A DNA stretch of 64,000 nt from Chryseobacterium jejuense (GTDB lineage: Bacteria; Bacteroidota; Bacteroidia; Flavobacteriales; Weeksellaceae): the NCBI RefSeq assembly GCF_017877355.1, contig NZ_JAGIPR010000015.1, positions 1 through 64,000 of the forward strand, read 5' to 3'. The notes beneath the pieces were generated by a model. That model did not search any database. It was not told the origin of the DNA and was given only the letters and a program-made list of their open reading frames with translations. The position numbers and the translations under genes are program-made. Positions 17,200 through 25,446 of the stretch are shown here, piece by piece; position 1 is the stretch's first letter, and each line of letters starts with the position of its first letter.

Positions 17200-17598
17200 T
17201 TAATAATTTCTCATGAAAACGGTTTTGTTATCTCCTTTTACATTGATCTGCATACCATCTGAAATGCTATTGCTTCCCGTAACATCAATAATATTATTAC
17301 TTCCTTGTGTAATAATGGCAGCCTTGGCTTCCTTCTCTGCGAATGAATTGATAAAATAAAGAGCATTATAGTCTCCAAGCTGCTTTACAGTAATAATTGT
17401 TTTGTTATTAAGAGAAAGTTCTGCATTATTATCGTTACCTATCTGAATGATATTAGAGTAACTCGCATTCATTTCCATATTCTGTCTGGTAATAAGGTTT
17501 AAGATTGTATTACTGTTGACCTTATCCCAGTCGATTTCCTGAGCTTGCAATGGCAATACCATACCAAGAGCTAAAACACTCCATCTCAAATTAAACAT
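17200..17598 (-). CDS. csgB: Minor curlin, CsgB-like nucleator
   Basis: The 132-residue secreted protein has a signal peptide (about 1-19) and several curlin-type units: IIQIGNDNNAELSLNN, TVKQLGDYNALYFI, IITQGSNNIIDVTG. These are looser than in the adjacent CsgA. Small size, few degenerate repeats and position next to csgA suggest the nucleator CsgB, which sits at the cell surface and seeds CsgA polymerisation. It begins the csgB-csgE-csgF-csgG run (7 bp to csgE) downstream of a terminator hairpin. Confidence 0.78.
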   Translation of the reverse strand: MFNLRWSVLALGMVLPLQAQEIDWDKVNSNTILNLITRQNMEMNASYSNIIQIGNDNNAELSLNNKTIITVKQLGDYNALYFINSFAEKEAKAAIITQGSNNIIDVTGSNSISDGMQINVKGDNKTVFMRNY

Positions 17599-17645
17599 GG
17601 CATTGATATTTAAATTAAAAATTAATAGAGTATGAGAGAAAACAC

Positions 17646-17683
17646 ACCTGGTAAATATTCATATAAAATCATAATTTCCAGGT
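17646..17683 (-). promoter_or_regulatory. Hairpin in the csgA-csgB gap
   Basis: ACCTGG (17646-17651) and CCAGGT (17678-17683), with partly pairing TAAAT/ATT next to them, form an AT-rich hairpin just upstream of csgB. No T run follows on the transcribed strand. It may protect or process the mRNA 5-prime end of csgBEFG; this is speculative. Confidence 0.4.
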
Positions 17684-17701
17684 AGATGTAAGCTTTAGGC
17701 T

Positions 17702-17736
17702 AAAAAAGGAGAAGCTACAGGTGTGGGTTCTCCTTT
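17702..17736 (-). terminator. Intrinsic terminator between csgA and csgB
   Basis: AAAGGAGAA (17705-17713) and TTCTCCTTT (17728-17736) are perfect 9-bp arms. On the leftward transcript the hairpin is followed by a T run (A tract 17702-17707 on the plus strand), 32 bases after the csgA stop. No TAnnTTTG promoter is seen between it and csgB, so csgBEFG expression probably needs read-through. Confidence 0.75.
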
Positions 17737-17767
17737 CAATTTTAAAGATTACAGTATTAAAAAGGGT

Positions 17768-18586
17768 TTAGTTCGATTGATTGATAACCATAGAGTTTCC
17801 ATTACCCACCTGAGTACCAAGATGGAAATGAGCATCACCGGATTGAGTTACCCAGCTGAAGTTTCCGTTACCCACCTGAAGGTCAATAGCAGTATTAGAA
17901 TCTCCTAATTGAACTTGATATAATTGGTTTGCACTACCTACCTGTAGTCCTACAGCTGTATTATCATCACCAATTTGGGCTGAAAGTGCTATATTACTGC
18001 TACCCACTTGAGTATGGTTGGCACTATTATCATTACCTGCCTGATATTGAACAAGTAGATTATTAGCTCCTATCTGAAGACCATCGGCTTCGTTTCTTCT
18101 ACCTGTCTGGATTTGATAAGCCATGTTTCCACTACCTACCTGAATAGCTGAAGCATCATTTCTTCTTCCATCCTGATATTGGAATACACCGTTCCCCACC
18201 CCTATTTGTACTGAAGAAGCTTCATTTCTTCTTCCAAGTTGAATTTGTTGAGTTGAATTAAAAAGACCAAGCTGCCAGGTTGAAGCATCATTTCGATTAC
18301 CTGTCTGGCTCACATTATTTGAGTTTCCGATACCGATTTGATCTACATCTATCGAGTTTCTGTTTCCATTACTCACGGCAGTATTCATATTGATAATACC
18401 TACCTGATCAATATCCGCAGTATTACGGTTCCCATTCTGTGTTAGAGAATTCATGTTCAAAAGACCTGTCTGGTCTACAGTAGCTACGTTCAGGTTTCCA
18501 ATTTGGGTAGTCACATCAATATTAGACTGGGCGAAACCGAAACTCATGGCGATTAGTGTAAAGACACCTGTAAGTAAATTTTTCAT
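17768..18586 (-). CDS. csgA: Major curlin CsgA-like subunit with 11 x 22-residue repeats
   Basis: The start is the ATG at 18586, which opens a clean signal peptide (MKNLLTGVFTLIAMSFGFAQ); the frame extends upstream to 18700 but crosses the promoter. The mature part is a 10-residue lead (SNIDVTTQIG) and exactly 11 gapless 22-residue units, e.g. NRNSIDVDQIGIGNSNNVSQ-TG and RRNEASSVQIGVGNGVFQYQ-DG. The inward Gln and Asn of each strand-loop-strand recur throughout, as in CsgA amyloid (five repeats in E. coli). It is the fibre subunit secreted by CsgG. Early repeats carry NRN corners, the middle RRN, the later ones DDN/DSN. Confidence 0.92.
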   Translation of the reverse strand: MKNLLTGVFTLIAMSFGFAQSNIDVTTQIGNLNVATVDQTGLLNMNSLTQNGNRNTADIDQVGIINMNTAVSNGNRNSIDVDQIGIGNSNNVSQTGNRNDASTWQLGLFNSTQQIQLGRRNEASSVQIGVGNGVFQYQDGRRNDASAIQVGSGNMAYQIQTGRRNEADGLQIGANNLLVQYQAGNDNSANHTQVGSSNIALSAQIGDDNTAVGLQVGSANQLYQVQLGDSNTAIDLQVGNGNFSWVTQSGDAHFHLGTQVGNGNSMVINQSN

Positions 18587-18617
18587 CTTAGTAAAAATTA
18601 ATTGGTTAATAGTAAGA

Positions 18618-18625
18618 CAAAGGTA
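18618..18625 (-). promoter_or_regulatory. -7 element of the csgA promoter
   Basis: CAAAGGTA on the plus strand is TACCTTTG on the coding strand, fitting TAnnTTTG, 32 bases upstream of the csgA ATG. A -33 TTG is not evident, so an activator may be needed. Confidence 0.6.
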
Positions 18626-18779
18626 TATGCTATAGGCAAGTGAGAAACCACCATCAAAGTGTAAATTATAAAAGTCACCATTTTTGGTTCCCAGGCTCAC
18701 CGTTTTTGGTATTTATGAAGTCACGGATTTCAGTTACGCAGAAATACAGTATTGAGCTAGAAATTACAGGAATTCAACG

Positions 18780-18868
18780 ATGAATAGTGAATTCGCTTCA
18801 CTTGTCAATTTTTTGTAATCAAAAACAATTTACTATTCACTTGCGAAGCAAAATTCACTATTGACAAA
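18780..18868 (+). repeat. Dispersed palindromic repeat, copy B
   Basis: It starts GAATAGTGAATTCGCTTCAC, has TTGTCAATTTTTTGTAATCA in the middle and ends with CTATTCACTTGCGAAGC then AAAATTCACTATTGACAA. The ends are inverted: AATAGTGAATT-GCTTC against GAAGC-AAAATTCACTATT. It lies between csgA and the Nudix gene. See copies A and C. Confidence 0.8.
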
Positions 18869-18923
18869 CTTTCTCTATTGGTTAATTAATGTTAAGGCCC
18901 TTATTTCTTCAGGAATATATTGT

Positions 18924-18931
18924 TAAATTTG
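18924..18931 (+). promoter_or_regulatory. -7 element abutting the Nudix start codon
   Basis: TAAATTTG ends four bases before the ATG at 18936. If used, the transcript would have almost no leader. No -33 TTG at normal spacing. Confidence 0.45.
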
Positions 18932-18935
18932 AGCT

Positions 18936-19565
18936 ATGGAAAATTTTGGAAAAGATTTATTAAGGAAAATAAAAAGTGTAGAGCTTCCCGGCGAACCCGC
19001 TCATGGAATATTTTCTCCTCCCTACCGTCCCGTTTTTACATACGATGAAGTACTTGCAAAAAATCCCAAGTTTGCAGCAGTGAATATTGTATTGTATCTG
19101 AAGGATAATGAGTGGTATTTTCCTTTAATCCAGAGAACGATTAATGAACATGACAGACACAGCGGGCAAATCTCATTACCTGGTGGAAAACGCGAAGAAA
19201 TGGATCAGGATTTTGCTGAAACTGCTGTTCGTGAAACCTCAGAAGAAATTGGGATAGATAAACATTATATGAGAATTATCCGGGAAATGTCTCCCATCTA
19301 TGTTCCGCCAAGTAATTTCTACGTATATCCTTATATTTCGTATACTAAAAAGAATCCTCTCTTCGTTCTTCAGCAGACTGAAGCAGTGGAGACCATCGAG
19401 TTTCCGATCACTTCTTTTTTAAATCTGTCGGATACCCCTGAAATTATGGCACTTCCAAGTGCCGGCGGAAGTGAAGTTCCTGTCATCAATTTCAACGGAT
19501 ATATTATCTGGGGTGCTACAGCAATGATATTAAGTGAATTCAGCCAGTTGCTGAAAAAAATGTAA
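18936..19565 (+). CDS. Nudix hydrolase, CoA pyrophosphatase-like
   Basis: The 209-residue protein carries a Nudix box over about residues 82-106: GG then EEMDQDFAETAVRETSEEIG (pattern GX5EX7REUXEEXGU), in which the glutamates bind Mg2+. The N-terminal PGEPAHGIFSPPYRP and the IQRTINEHDRHSGQISLPGG lead into the box resemble CoA-type Nudix enzymes that hydrolyse CoA or its oxidised forms. The exact substrate cannot be told from sequence. Homology to remembered relatives supports the ATG at 18936 even though the promoter element ends four bases before it. Confidence 0.85.
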   Translation: MENFGKDLLRKIKSVELPGEPAHGIFSPPYRPVFTYDEVLAKNPKFAAVNIVLYLKDNEWYFPLIQRTINEHDRHSGQISLPGGKREEMDQDFAETAVRETSEEIGIDKHYMRIIREMSPIYVPPSNFYVYPYISYTKKNPLFVLQQTEAVETIEFPITSFLNLSDTPEIMALPSAGGSEVPVINFNGYIIWGATAMILSEFSQLLKKM

Positions 19566-19592
19566 CTTTGCACTACCGTGTTTAATTGAAAA

Positions 19593-20399
19593 ATGGCGAA
19601 GAAAAATATTTTCACCGATGCATTCGGAACACCTTATTTTTTAAAAAGGTTTATTATTTTTATTTTAGGAGTTGTATCCTACAGAAGATTCAACGGCTTT
19701 AATAAGTTAAAAATAACCGGAACAGAGCACCTTGTGGATCTTCCGGACTCCAATGTGTTGTTTGTATCTAACCATCAGACTTATTTTGCAGATGTAGCTG
19801 CAATGTACCATGCTTTCTGTGCCGTAAATAATGGATATTTAAATACGATTAAAAATCCGATCTACCTGTTGAATCCAAAGATTGATTTTTACTATGTAGC
19901 AGCAGAAGAAACCATGAATAAAGGAATTCTCCCTAAAATCTTTAAAATTGCAGGAGCTGTAACCGTAAAAAGAACCTGGAGAGCAGAAGGAAAAAATGTC
20001 AACAGAATGGTAGACATGAGCGAGGTAGACAATATCATGAAAGCACTGGATAATGGCTGGGTAGCAACCTTCCCTCAAGGAACAACATCAGCCTTTGCCC
20101 AGGGACGAAGAGGAACTGCCAAATTGGTAAAAAACCAGCGTCCTATTGTAATCCCGATCAAGATCAACGGATTCAGAAGAGCATTTGATAAAAAAGGACT
20201 CCGTGTAAAGGTAACCGGTGTAAAACCTACCATGGAATTCAAGGCTCCTCTGGATATCGATTATGATAATGAAAAAGCACCGGAAATTCTATTGAAGATC
20301 ATGACTGCCATTGAGCAGACGGAAGACTTCAATGTACTACACAATTATGATGAAGAACTTAGAGCTAAAAAATTAGAACAAAAGGACTCAAATAATTAA
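19593..20399 (+). CDS. 1-acyl-sn-glycerol-3-phosphate acyltransferase (PlsC-like)
   Basis: This 268-residue membrane-associated acyltransferase should convert lysophosphatidate to phosphatidate or acylate a related lysolipid. The catalytic region reads SNHQTYFADV, which has His and Asp separated by five residues instead of the usual four (HX4D), and motif III reads FPQGTTS instead of FPEGTRS. The deviations suggest a different acceptor or a family variant. A TAACTTTG -7 element at 19563-19570 overlaps the Nudix stop, so it may have its own promoter although it follows the Nudix gene by 27 bp. Confidence 0.85.
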   Translation: MAKKNIFTDAFGTPYFLKRFIIFILGVVSYRRFNGFNKLKITGTEHLVDLPDSNVLFVSNHQTYFADVAAMYHAFCAVNNGYLNTIKNPIYLLNPKIDFYYVAAEETMNKGILPKIFKIAGAVTVKRTWRAEGKNVNRMVDMSEVDNIMKALDNGWVATFPQGTTSAFAQGRRGTAKLVKNQRPIVIPIKINGFRRAFDKKGLRVKVTGVKPTMEFKAPLDIDYDNEKAPEILLKIMTAIEQTEDFNVLHNYDEELRAKKLEQKDSNN

Positions 20400-20402
20400 G
20401 TT

Positions 20403-20840
20403 ATGAACAGAATAATCGGAATTTTATTCGCTATCATAGTATTAGTTTCGTGCAACAGCCAAAAAGTATATTCGGATTTTGATATCAGTTATTCGAAAAG
20501 TGGCGGCGTTGCTCCTGTATATGAAAATCTGCTTATCAAAGGGAACAATGTACACTACTCCTTTGAGGGCCAGGGGAAAAAACATAAACAGGATTTTAAA
20601 ATTTCAAATGAAGATCTGAAGAAACTGGAACAGGTTCTTTCCCAAAATAATTTCAGAAGAATACAGGAAGATCGTAAGAAATTATACGATAATATTTCTA
20701 CTTCAATTAATATTAAAAAAGGGCCTAACGAAGGCAGTAAGTCGGATGCCAGTATGATTATTTCTAATTATCAGACTAACTGGAATAACATTCTTGAGGC
20801 CTTCCAACAGATCATTAATACTAATGTTAAAAAACAGTAA
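20403..20840 (+). CDS. Hypothetical lipoprotein
   Basis: The 145-residue protein has a lipoprotein signal (IIVLVSC, Cys17) and a small soluble domain with FDISYSKSGGVAPVYENLLI near the start and alternating strands and a helical end. I do not recognise the family. It lies three bases after plsC and six bases before mpl, so it is translated in one operon with the lipid and peptidoglycan genes and is probably an envelope protein. Confidence 0.75.
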   Translation: MNRIIGILFAIIVLVSCNSQKVYSDFDISYSKSGGVAPVYENLLIKGNNVHYSFEGQGKKHKQDFKISNEDLKKLEQVLSQNNFRRIQEDRKKLYDNISTSINIKKGPNEGSKSDASMIISNYQTNWNNILEAFQQIINTNVKKQ

Positions 20841-20846
20841 ATACAA

Positions 20847-22184
20847 TTGAAAACCCACTTCATTGCCATTGGCGGAAGCGCCATGCACAATCTTGCCATT
20901 GCGTTAAAAGATAAAGGATATCAGGTTACCGGTTCAGATGATGCTATTTTTGAACCATCAAAATCCAGATTGGAGAAAAAAGGAATATTACCTCAGGAAA
21001 TGGGCTGGTTCCCGGAAAAAATAACTCCGGATATTGATGCTGTTATTCTTGGAATGCATGCTCATCAGGACAATCCTGAACTGGCAAGGGCAAAAGAATT
21101 AGGGTTAACAATATATTCTTACCCGGAATTTTTATACGAACAGTCTAAAAATAAAACAAGAGTGGTTATTGCCGGATCACACGGGAAAACAACCATTACT
21201 TCCATGATTCTTCATGTTCTGAATTTCCATCAGAAAGATGTAGACTTTATGGTAGGAGCCCAATTGGAAGGTTTCGACTGTATGGTAAAACTTACTCAGG
21301 ATAATGATTTTATGGTATTAGAAGGTGATGAATACCTTTCTTCGCCTATTGACCTGCGTTCAAAATTTTTATTATACCAACCAAATATCGCCTTAATGAG
21401 CGGGATTGCTTGGGATCATATCAATGTTTTCAAAACCTTTGATGATTATATTGAACAGTTCAGAAAATTTGTAGCAAGCATTACCCCTGGTGGTGTTTTA
21501 GTATACAATGAAGAAGATGCTGAAGTAGTAAAAGTAGTGGAAAATGCTGAAAACTATTTCAGAAAGATCCCTTACAGAACACCAGAATACGAGATCAACA
21601 ACGGGAAAGTCTATTTAAAAACTGAAATGGGAGATGTTCCACTTTCTGTTTTCGGAGCACACAACCTGTTGAATATGGAAGGAGCAAGACACATCTGCCA
21701 GCAAATGGGAATTATGGATGAGGATTTCTATGAAGCAATCATGAGCTTTAAAGGAGCTTCCAAACGTCTTGAAAAGGTAGAAAGAGAAGATAAAGGAACA
21801 TTGTATAAAGACTTTGCTCACGCTCCAAGTAAGGTAAAAGCTGCTGTAAAAGCATTCAAGGAACAGTTTAAAAATGAAAAGAAGTATGGCTTCCTTGAAC
21901 TCCACACTTATTCAAGCTTAAATCCTGCCTTTTTAGAGCAGTATGACCATGCTATGGACGGATTGGATGAAGCTATTGTTTTCTATTCTGAAGATGCTTT
22001 AAAGATCAAAAGAATGGAACCTATCTCTCCGGAATTTATTAAAGAAAAGTTCAAGAATGACAACCTAAGAGTTTTCACCAATGCTGAAGATCTTCACGCT
22101 TTCTGGAATACATTGGATAAAACTGATGGAGTTTATCTGATGATGAGTTCAGGAAACTTTGGCGGACTTGATCTGACGAAATAA
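20847..22184 (+). CDS. mpl: UDP-N-acetylmuramate:peptide ligase (Mpl)
   Basis: The 445-residue Mur ligase-family protein begins with a TTG codon (MKTHFIAIGGSAMHNLAIAL) six bases after the previous stop; no ATG fits. It has the N-terminal nucleotide-sugar fold (GGSAMHNLA), the ATP loop AGSHGKTTITSMI (about residue 109) and the Mur ligase centre EGDEYLSS. The length and IGGSAM motif fit Mpl, which rejoins the tripeptide from recycled murein to UDP-MurNAc, over MurC. The product feeds peptidoglycan synthesis in the cytoplasm. Confidence 0.88.
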   Translation: MKTHFIAIGGSAMHNLAIALKDKGYQVTGSDDAIFEPSKSRLEKKGILPQEMGWFPEKITPDIDAVILGMHAHQDNPELARAKELGLTIYSYPEFLYEQSKNKTRVVIAGSHGKTTITSMILHVLNFHQKDVDFMVGAQLEGFDCMVKLTQDNDFMVLEGDEYLSSPIDLRSKFLLYQPNIALMSGIAWDHINVFKTFDDYIEQFRKFVASITPGGVLVYNEEDAEVVKVVENAENYFRKIPYRTPEYEINNGKVYLKTEMGDVPLSVFGAHNLLNMEGARHICQQMGIMDEDFYEAIMSFKGASKRLEKVEREDKGTLYKDFAHAPSKVKAAVKAFKEQFKNEKKYGFLELHTYSSLNPAFLEQYDHAMDGLDEAIVFYSEDALKIKRMEPISPEFIKEKFKNDNLRVFTNAEDLHAFWNTLDKTDGVYLMMSSGNFGGLDLTK

Positions 22185-22210
22185 TCGAATTTAAAAACTC
22201 GATATAAAAT

Positions 22211-22246
22211 AAAAATTCCTTTCAGCCTTTGAAAGGAATTTTTATT
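22211..22246. terminator. Bidirectional terminator between mpl and a lipocalin-like gene
   Basis: AAAAATTCCTTTCA (22211-22224) and TGAAAGGAATTTTT (22230-22243) form a near-perfect stem with a five-base loop and A/T tracts on both sides. It separates two convergent genes. Confidence 0.88.
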
Positions 22247-22681
22247 TTATTTAACCCTGGTGAAATAAGTTTTGATAATATCAACAACACCATCCATATC
22301 TACATTCATCTTACCTTCAATAATCATATTTGTTTTGGTGAGCTCTGTAACAGTATAAGGAATATTCATATCATCATAAAAAATCATTTGCTTTGTCTTG
22401 GGATTATAGGTATACTTCATTGTAACAATATGATCCTCAATACATTTATTATCGTTAGCAGCATACCCTACTACTCTTGCATCAGACTCCGTAAAGTCAA
22501 TCGTATTCATTACACTACATCCCTTTGGCTCGTTAGTTATATTTTCCTGTGTACTGGTTTGATAAGTTATTGACTTTCCAATTTTCCACATTCCAATAAC
22601 ATTAGGCTCCGGCGTACTATCATCACTGCTGCACGAAGCAATTGCTGAAAATGCGGCAAGTACCAGAAATATTTTTTTCAT
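22247..22681 (-). CDS. Lipocalin-like lipoprotein
   Basis: The 144-residue protein has a lipobox (FSAIASCSSDD, Cys17) and a compact beta-rich domain beginning NVIGMWKIGKSITYQ, the GxW start typical of the lipocalin-like (DUF4488/DUF5004-type) lipoproteins common in Bacteroidota. Two cysteines (GCSVMN, NKCIED) could form a disulfide. No ligand or role can be given. It appears monocistronic and shares its terminator with mpl. Confidence 0.78.
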   Translation of the reverse strand: MKKIFLVLAAFSAIASCSSDDSTPEPNVIGMWKIGKSITYQTSTQENITNEPKGCSVMNTIDFTESDARVVGYAANDNKCIEDHIVTMKYTYNPKTKQMIFYDDMNIPYTVTELTKTNMIIEGKMNVDMDGVVDIIKTYFTRVK

Positions 22682-22739
22682 GATTAAAGTTTTAAATTGT
22701 ATCTAAGTCCCGAAGATAATACAATTTCAATTACTTCCC

Positions 22740-23792
22740 TCATATTTGAAATATGAGATTTTTCAGGATTTCCTCTGTAGAAAGTTCACTATACTGATGA
22801 ATAGACTGCCCTGTCCAAATTCCCACAAAATCCGTATTCTGCTTAGATTTTGCAGCTTTACGCAAGGCATTTGTCAGTTTATTCTGGTAAGGATAAGGTA
22901 AAATATATTCTGAGCCTTCCACAGCCTCAATATATTTATTTTTAACTCCTCTGGCATACCTGCCTGAAAAGCTTTTTGTTAACATGATCTCATCTTCTCT
23001 CACCTTTTTGAGCCTTTCTTTTTCAAAAGGTTGCAAAGCACTTTCCTGAGAAGCCAATAGAAGATTTCCTACCTGAAATCCCTGTGCTCCCAAATCCTTT
23101 ACAGCCTTTACCATTTTCCCGTTATAAATTCCGCCTGCATAGATTAACGGAACCTTTACATGATCATAAACTTGTGATAATAACGATAATCCTCCAATCT
23201 GCGGAACATTGTCAGGATCAAAAGTTCCTCTATGCCCTCCAGCTTCTGTTCCTTGCACACAGATGATATCAATTCCGGATTTTTCTAACATCAACGCTTC
23301 ACATACTGAAGTACACGTACCAATAAGTGTTACGCCATTTTCTTTCAGCTTCTGAATACTTTGATCGTCCAGATTTCCGAAAGTAAAGCTTAATATTTTG
23401 CAGTTTTCTTCAATGATTACATCTACCAATTCATGGTAAGGTGTTACTTTAAGATCTTCAAGATCAGGAAAGCTAACCTCAATATCATTCTCTTTTGCCA
23501 ACTGTTCTAAAAACTGTCTGGTTTTAATAAATTTCTCTTTTAAAGCTTCTGTTATTTCAGGAATGTGATGTACAAAAATATTAGCAACAAAAGGCTTATC
23601 CGTTAATTTTCTTGTCTCTCTAATCAATCCAATGGATTCCTCTGCTGAAAGATCAGCCAATGCCAAAGAACCCAGACAGTCTGCACGAGCTGCTGCAGCT
23701 ACCATCTGTACAGTACTCACTCCAAACATCGGAGCCTGAATGATAGGATATTGTACTCCCAATTTTTTACTGATTGTATCCGGCCAAAGCAT
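22740..23792 (-). CDS. Nitronate monooxygenase family protein
   Basis: This 350-residue TIM-barrel flavoprotein starts with GVQYPIIQAPMFGVST and has the FMN-binding stretch CVQGTEAGGHRGTFD with the conserved His, followed by YAGGIYNGKMV and GAQGFQVGN. These enzymes use FMN to oxidise alkyl nitronates such as propionate-3-nitronate to the aldehyde and nitrite, a detoxification. The family also contains FabK-like enoyl reductases, but motifs here fit nitronate monooxygenase. Cytoplasmic. Confidence 0.88.
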   Translation of the reverse strand: MLWPDTISKKLGVQYPIIQAPMFGVSTVQMVAAAARADCLGSLALADLSAEESIGLIRETRKLTDKPFVANIFVHHIPEITEALKEKFIKTRQFLEQLAKENDIEVSFPDLEDLKVTPYHELVDVIIEENCKILSFTFGNLDDQSIQKLKENGVTLIGTCTSVCEALMLEKSGIDIICVQGTEAGGHRGTFDPDNVPQIGGLSLLSQVYDHVKVPLIYAGGIYNGKMVKAVKDLGAQGFQVGNLLLASQESALQPFEKERLKKVREDEIMLTKSFSGRYARGVKNKYIEAVEGSEYILPYPYQNKLTNALRKAAKSKQNTDFVGIWTGQSIHQYSELSTEEILKNLIFQI

Positions 23793-23878
23793 AAGAAAGT
23801 ATTTAATTAAAAAGGTACAAAAAATAAGACGATCTCAGTTTCACCAGAATATGACATTACTCACCAGCATTCCATCTA

Positions 23879-24361
23879 TTATATCCAAGTCTGATATTTC
23901 TCTTCTACCCAAATTTTCATATATTCATTAAATTCAAACAATAATAATTCTGTTTCTGTCTCAAAGCATCCCAAAGGTAAACCATCTCTAATACTAATTT
24001 CCACCCCCTGATCTAAATTAATAAGAAACTGTTGGGAACCAAAATCTGAAATATCAAAAGTGATATAATTATAATTCTGTTTTAATCCTTTAACATCCAA
24101 ATCTATAAGCTTTTCAAAGTAGTCAAAGATCTTTCCGAATAATTCACCTCTTTCCTGAAAGAAATCGGAATTATTTTTTGTTATTTTCTTATGATCAAAA
24201 GCTCTCATCTGAAAAATGAAATTAAAATCCTGGTCAACCAATAGTTCAGCAACTAAAAGTCTTTCACAAAAGCCATCATATTTGGAGTACGAAAAAATAT
24301 AGTCACTGTTTAAGGTGACCATATTTTTATCTTCATCGAAACTTTTAGCATAAATCCACAT
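23879..24361 (-). CDS. Hypothetical protein
   Basis: The 160-residue soluble protein starts MWIYAKSFDEDKNMVTLNSD. It is rich in acidic and aromatic residues and has no signal peptide or membrane segment. I recognise no domain. It lies six bases after the aldo/keto reductase stop, so the two are likely co-transcribed, though a functional link is unclear. Possibly an immunity-like or small regulatory protein, but nothing in the sequence proves this. Confidence 0.65.
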   Translation of the reverse strand: MWIYAKSFDEDKNMVTLNSDYIFSYSKYDGFCERLLVAELLVDQDFNFIFQMRAFDHKKITKNNSDFFQERGELFGKIFDYFEKLIDLDVKGLKQNYNYITFDISDFGSQQFLINLDQGVEISIRDGLPLGCFETETELLLFEFNEYMKIWVEEKYQTWI

Positions 24362-24367
24362 GCGATA

Positions 24368-25243
24368 TTAAATATCCGCTACAGCATTCAACATTTTCTC
24401 TTCCCATTCAGGATCTTTTGGATCAAAAAATAATCTTTTTCCTGTATCTAAAGAACGGACAACATTCATTTCATCTTCTGTAAGCTCAAAATCAAATACA
24501 TTAAAGTTTTCTTCAATTCTTGATGGTGTCACAGATTTCGGAATTACAACAAAACCTTCCTGTAAATGCCATCTCAGAATTACCTGAGCAACCGTTTTTT
24601 CATATTTCTCGGCAACTGTCTTCAAATCAGCATTGCTTAAAAGGTTTGCATTTCCGTTGCCAAGCGGGCTCCACGGTTGTGTTACAATATTATTTTCTCT
24701 GTCGTAAACCTGTAATTCTTTTTGCTGAAACACAGGATGCAGCTCAATCTGGTTAATTACGGGAAGAATCGTTGAGTTCTCTTTTAATTCCTCTAATTTT
24801 TCAACAGTAAAATTACAGACACCAATCGCTTTTATTTTGCCTTCCTGATATAATTCTTCCAAAGCTTTCCATGTTCCCAAAAAGTCACCATACGGCCAAT
24901 GGATAAGATACATATCCAGATACTCCATCTGCAGTCTGTTCAGCGTTCTCCGGAAGGCACTTTTAGCTTTTTCATATCCATGATCCTGAACCCAAACTTT
25001 AGAAGTGATAAACAATTCATCTCTGTCTACTCCACTGTTTTTTACCGCAGCTCCTACCGCAGTTTCATTTTGATAGATTGCTGCTGTATCAATCATTCTG
25101 TATCCTGTCTGAATGGCTTTAATAACGGCATTTTCACATTCTTTCAGGTCCTCCATCTGCCATACTCCAAAGCCTAAAGCAGGAATATCCACACCATTAT
25201 TTAAAGTTACTACAGGTTGCCCTGTATAGATTTTCTTTTGCAT
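24368..25243 (-). CDS. Aldo/keto reductase (AKR5-like)
   Basis: This 291-residue (alpha/beta)8 reductase has the full catalytic set: Asp and Tyr in MIDTAAIYQNE, Lys in ITSKVW and His in YLIHWPYG; the NADPH-binding end reads VIPKSVTPSRI. It resembles the 2,5-diketo-gluconate reductase / AKR5 group, broad NADPH-dependent reductases of aldehydes and ketones. It differs from the second aldo/keto reductase at 30438, which belongs to another subfamily. No clear promoter was found upstream. Confidence 0.9.
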   Translation of the reverse strand: MQKKIYTGQPVVTLNNGVDIPALGFGVWQMEDLKECENAVIKAIQTGYRMIDTAAIYQNETAVGAAVKNSGVDRDELFITSKVWVQDHGYEKAKSAFRRTLNRLQMEYLDMYLIHWPYGDFLGTWKALEELYQEGKIKAIGVCNFTVEKLEELKENSTILPVINQIELHPVFQQKELQVYDRENNIVTQPWSPLGNGNANLLSNADLKTVAEKYEKTVAQVILRWHLQEGFVVIPKSVTPSRIEENFNVFDFELTEDEMNVVRSLDTGKRLFFDPKDPEWEEKMLNAVADI

Positions 25244-25401
25244 AAATCTTTATTTTAATTATTAATATAAAGTGATGAAACAAATTTGCGATAAAAAAAC
25301 GGAACACCGACTTACCAATTTTACTGTTTTTTGTTAAAAAGTGTTATTTAATGAGCACTTACGATAGGTTGGAAAATGCTAAGACACAAAGATGTTTTCC
25401 T

Positions 25402-25409
25402 TATTTTTG
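25402..25409 (+). promoter_or_regulatory. -7 element of the GNAT gene
   Basis: TATTTTTG fits TAnnTTTG. Transcription would begin near 25415 and the ATG at 25447 would have a leader of about 30 bases; this excludes the longer frame starting at 25351. Confidence 0.55.
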
Positions 25410-25446
25410 TATAAAACTCCAATCATTTTACAGGAAAAGAAAGTTT

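Noticed and set aside
17768-18530. Periodic ~66-bp repeats in csgA DNA as a CRISPR array or satellite
   Set aside because: The period equals 22 codons, the frame is open throughout and the repeats vary at third positions; it is coding for curlin units.
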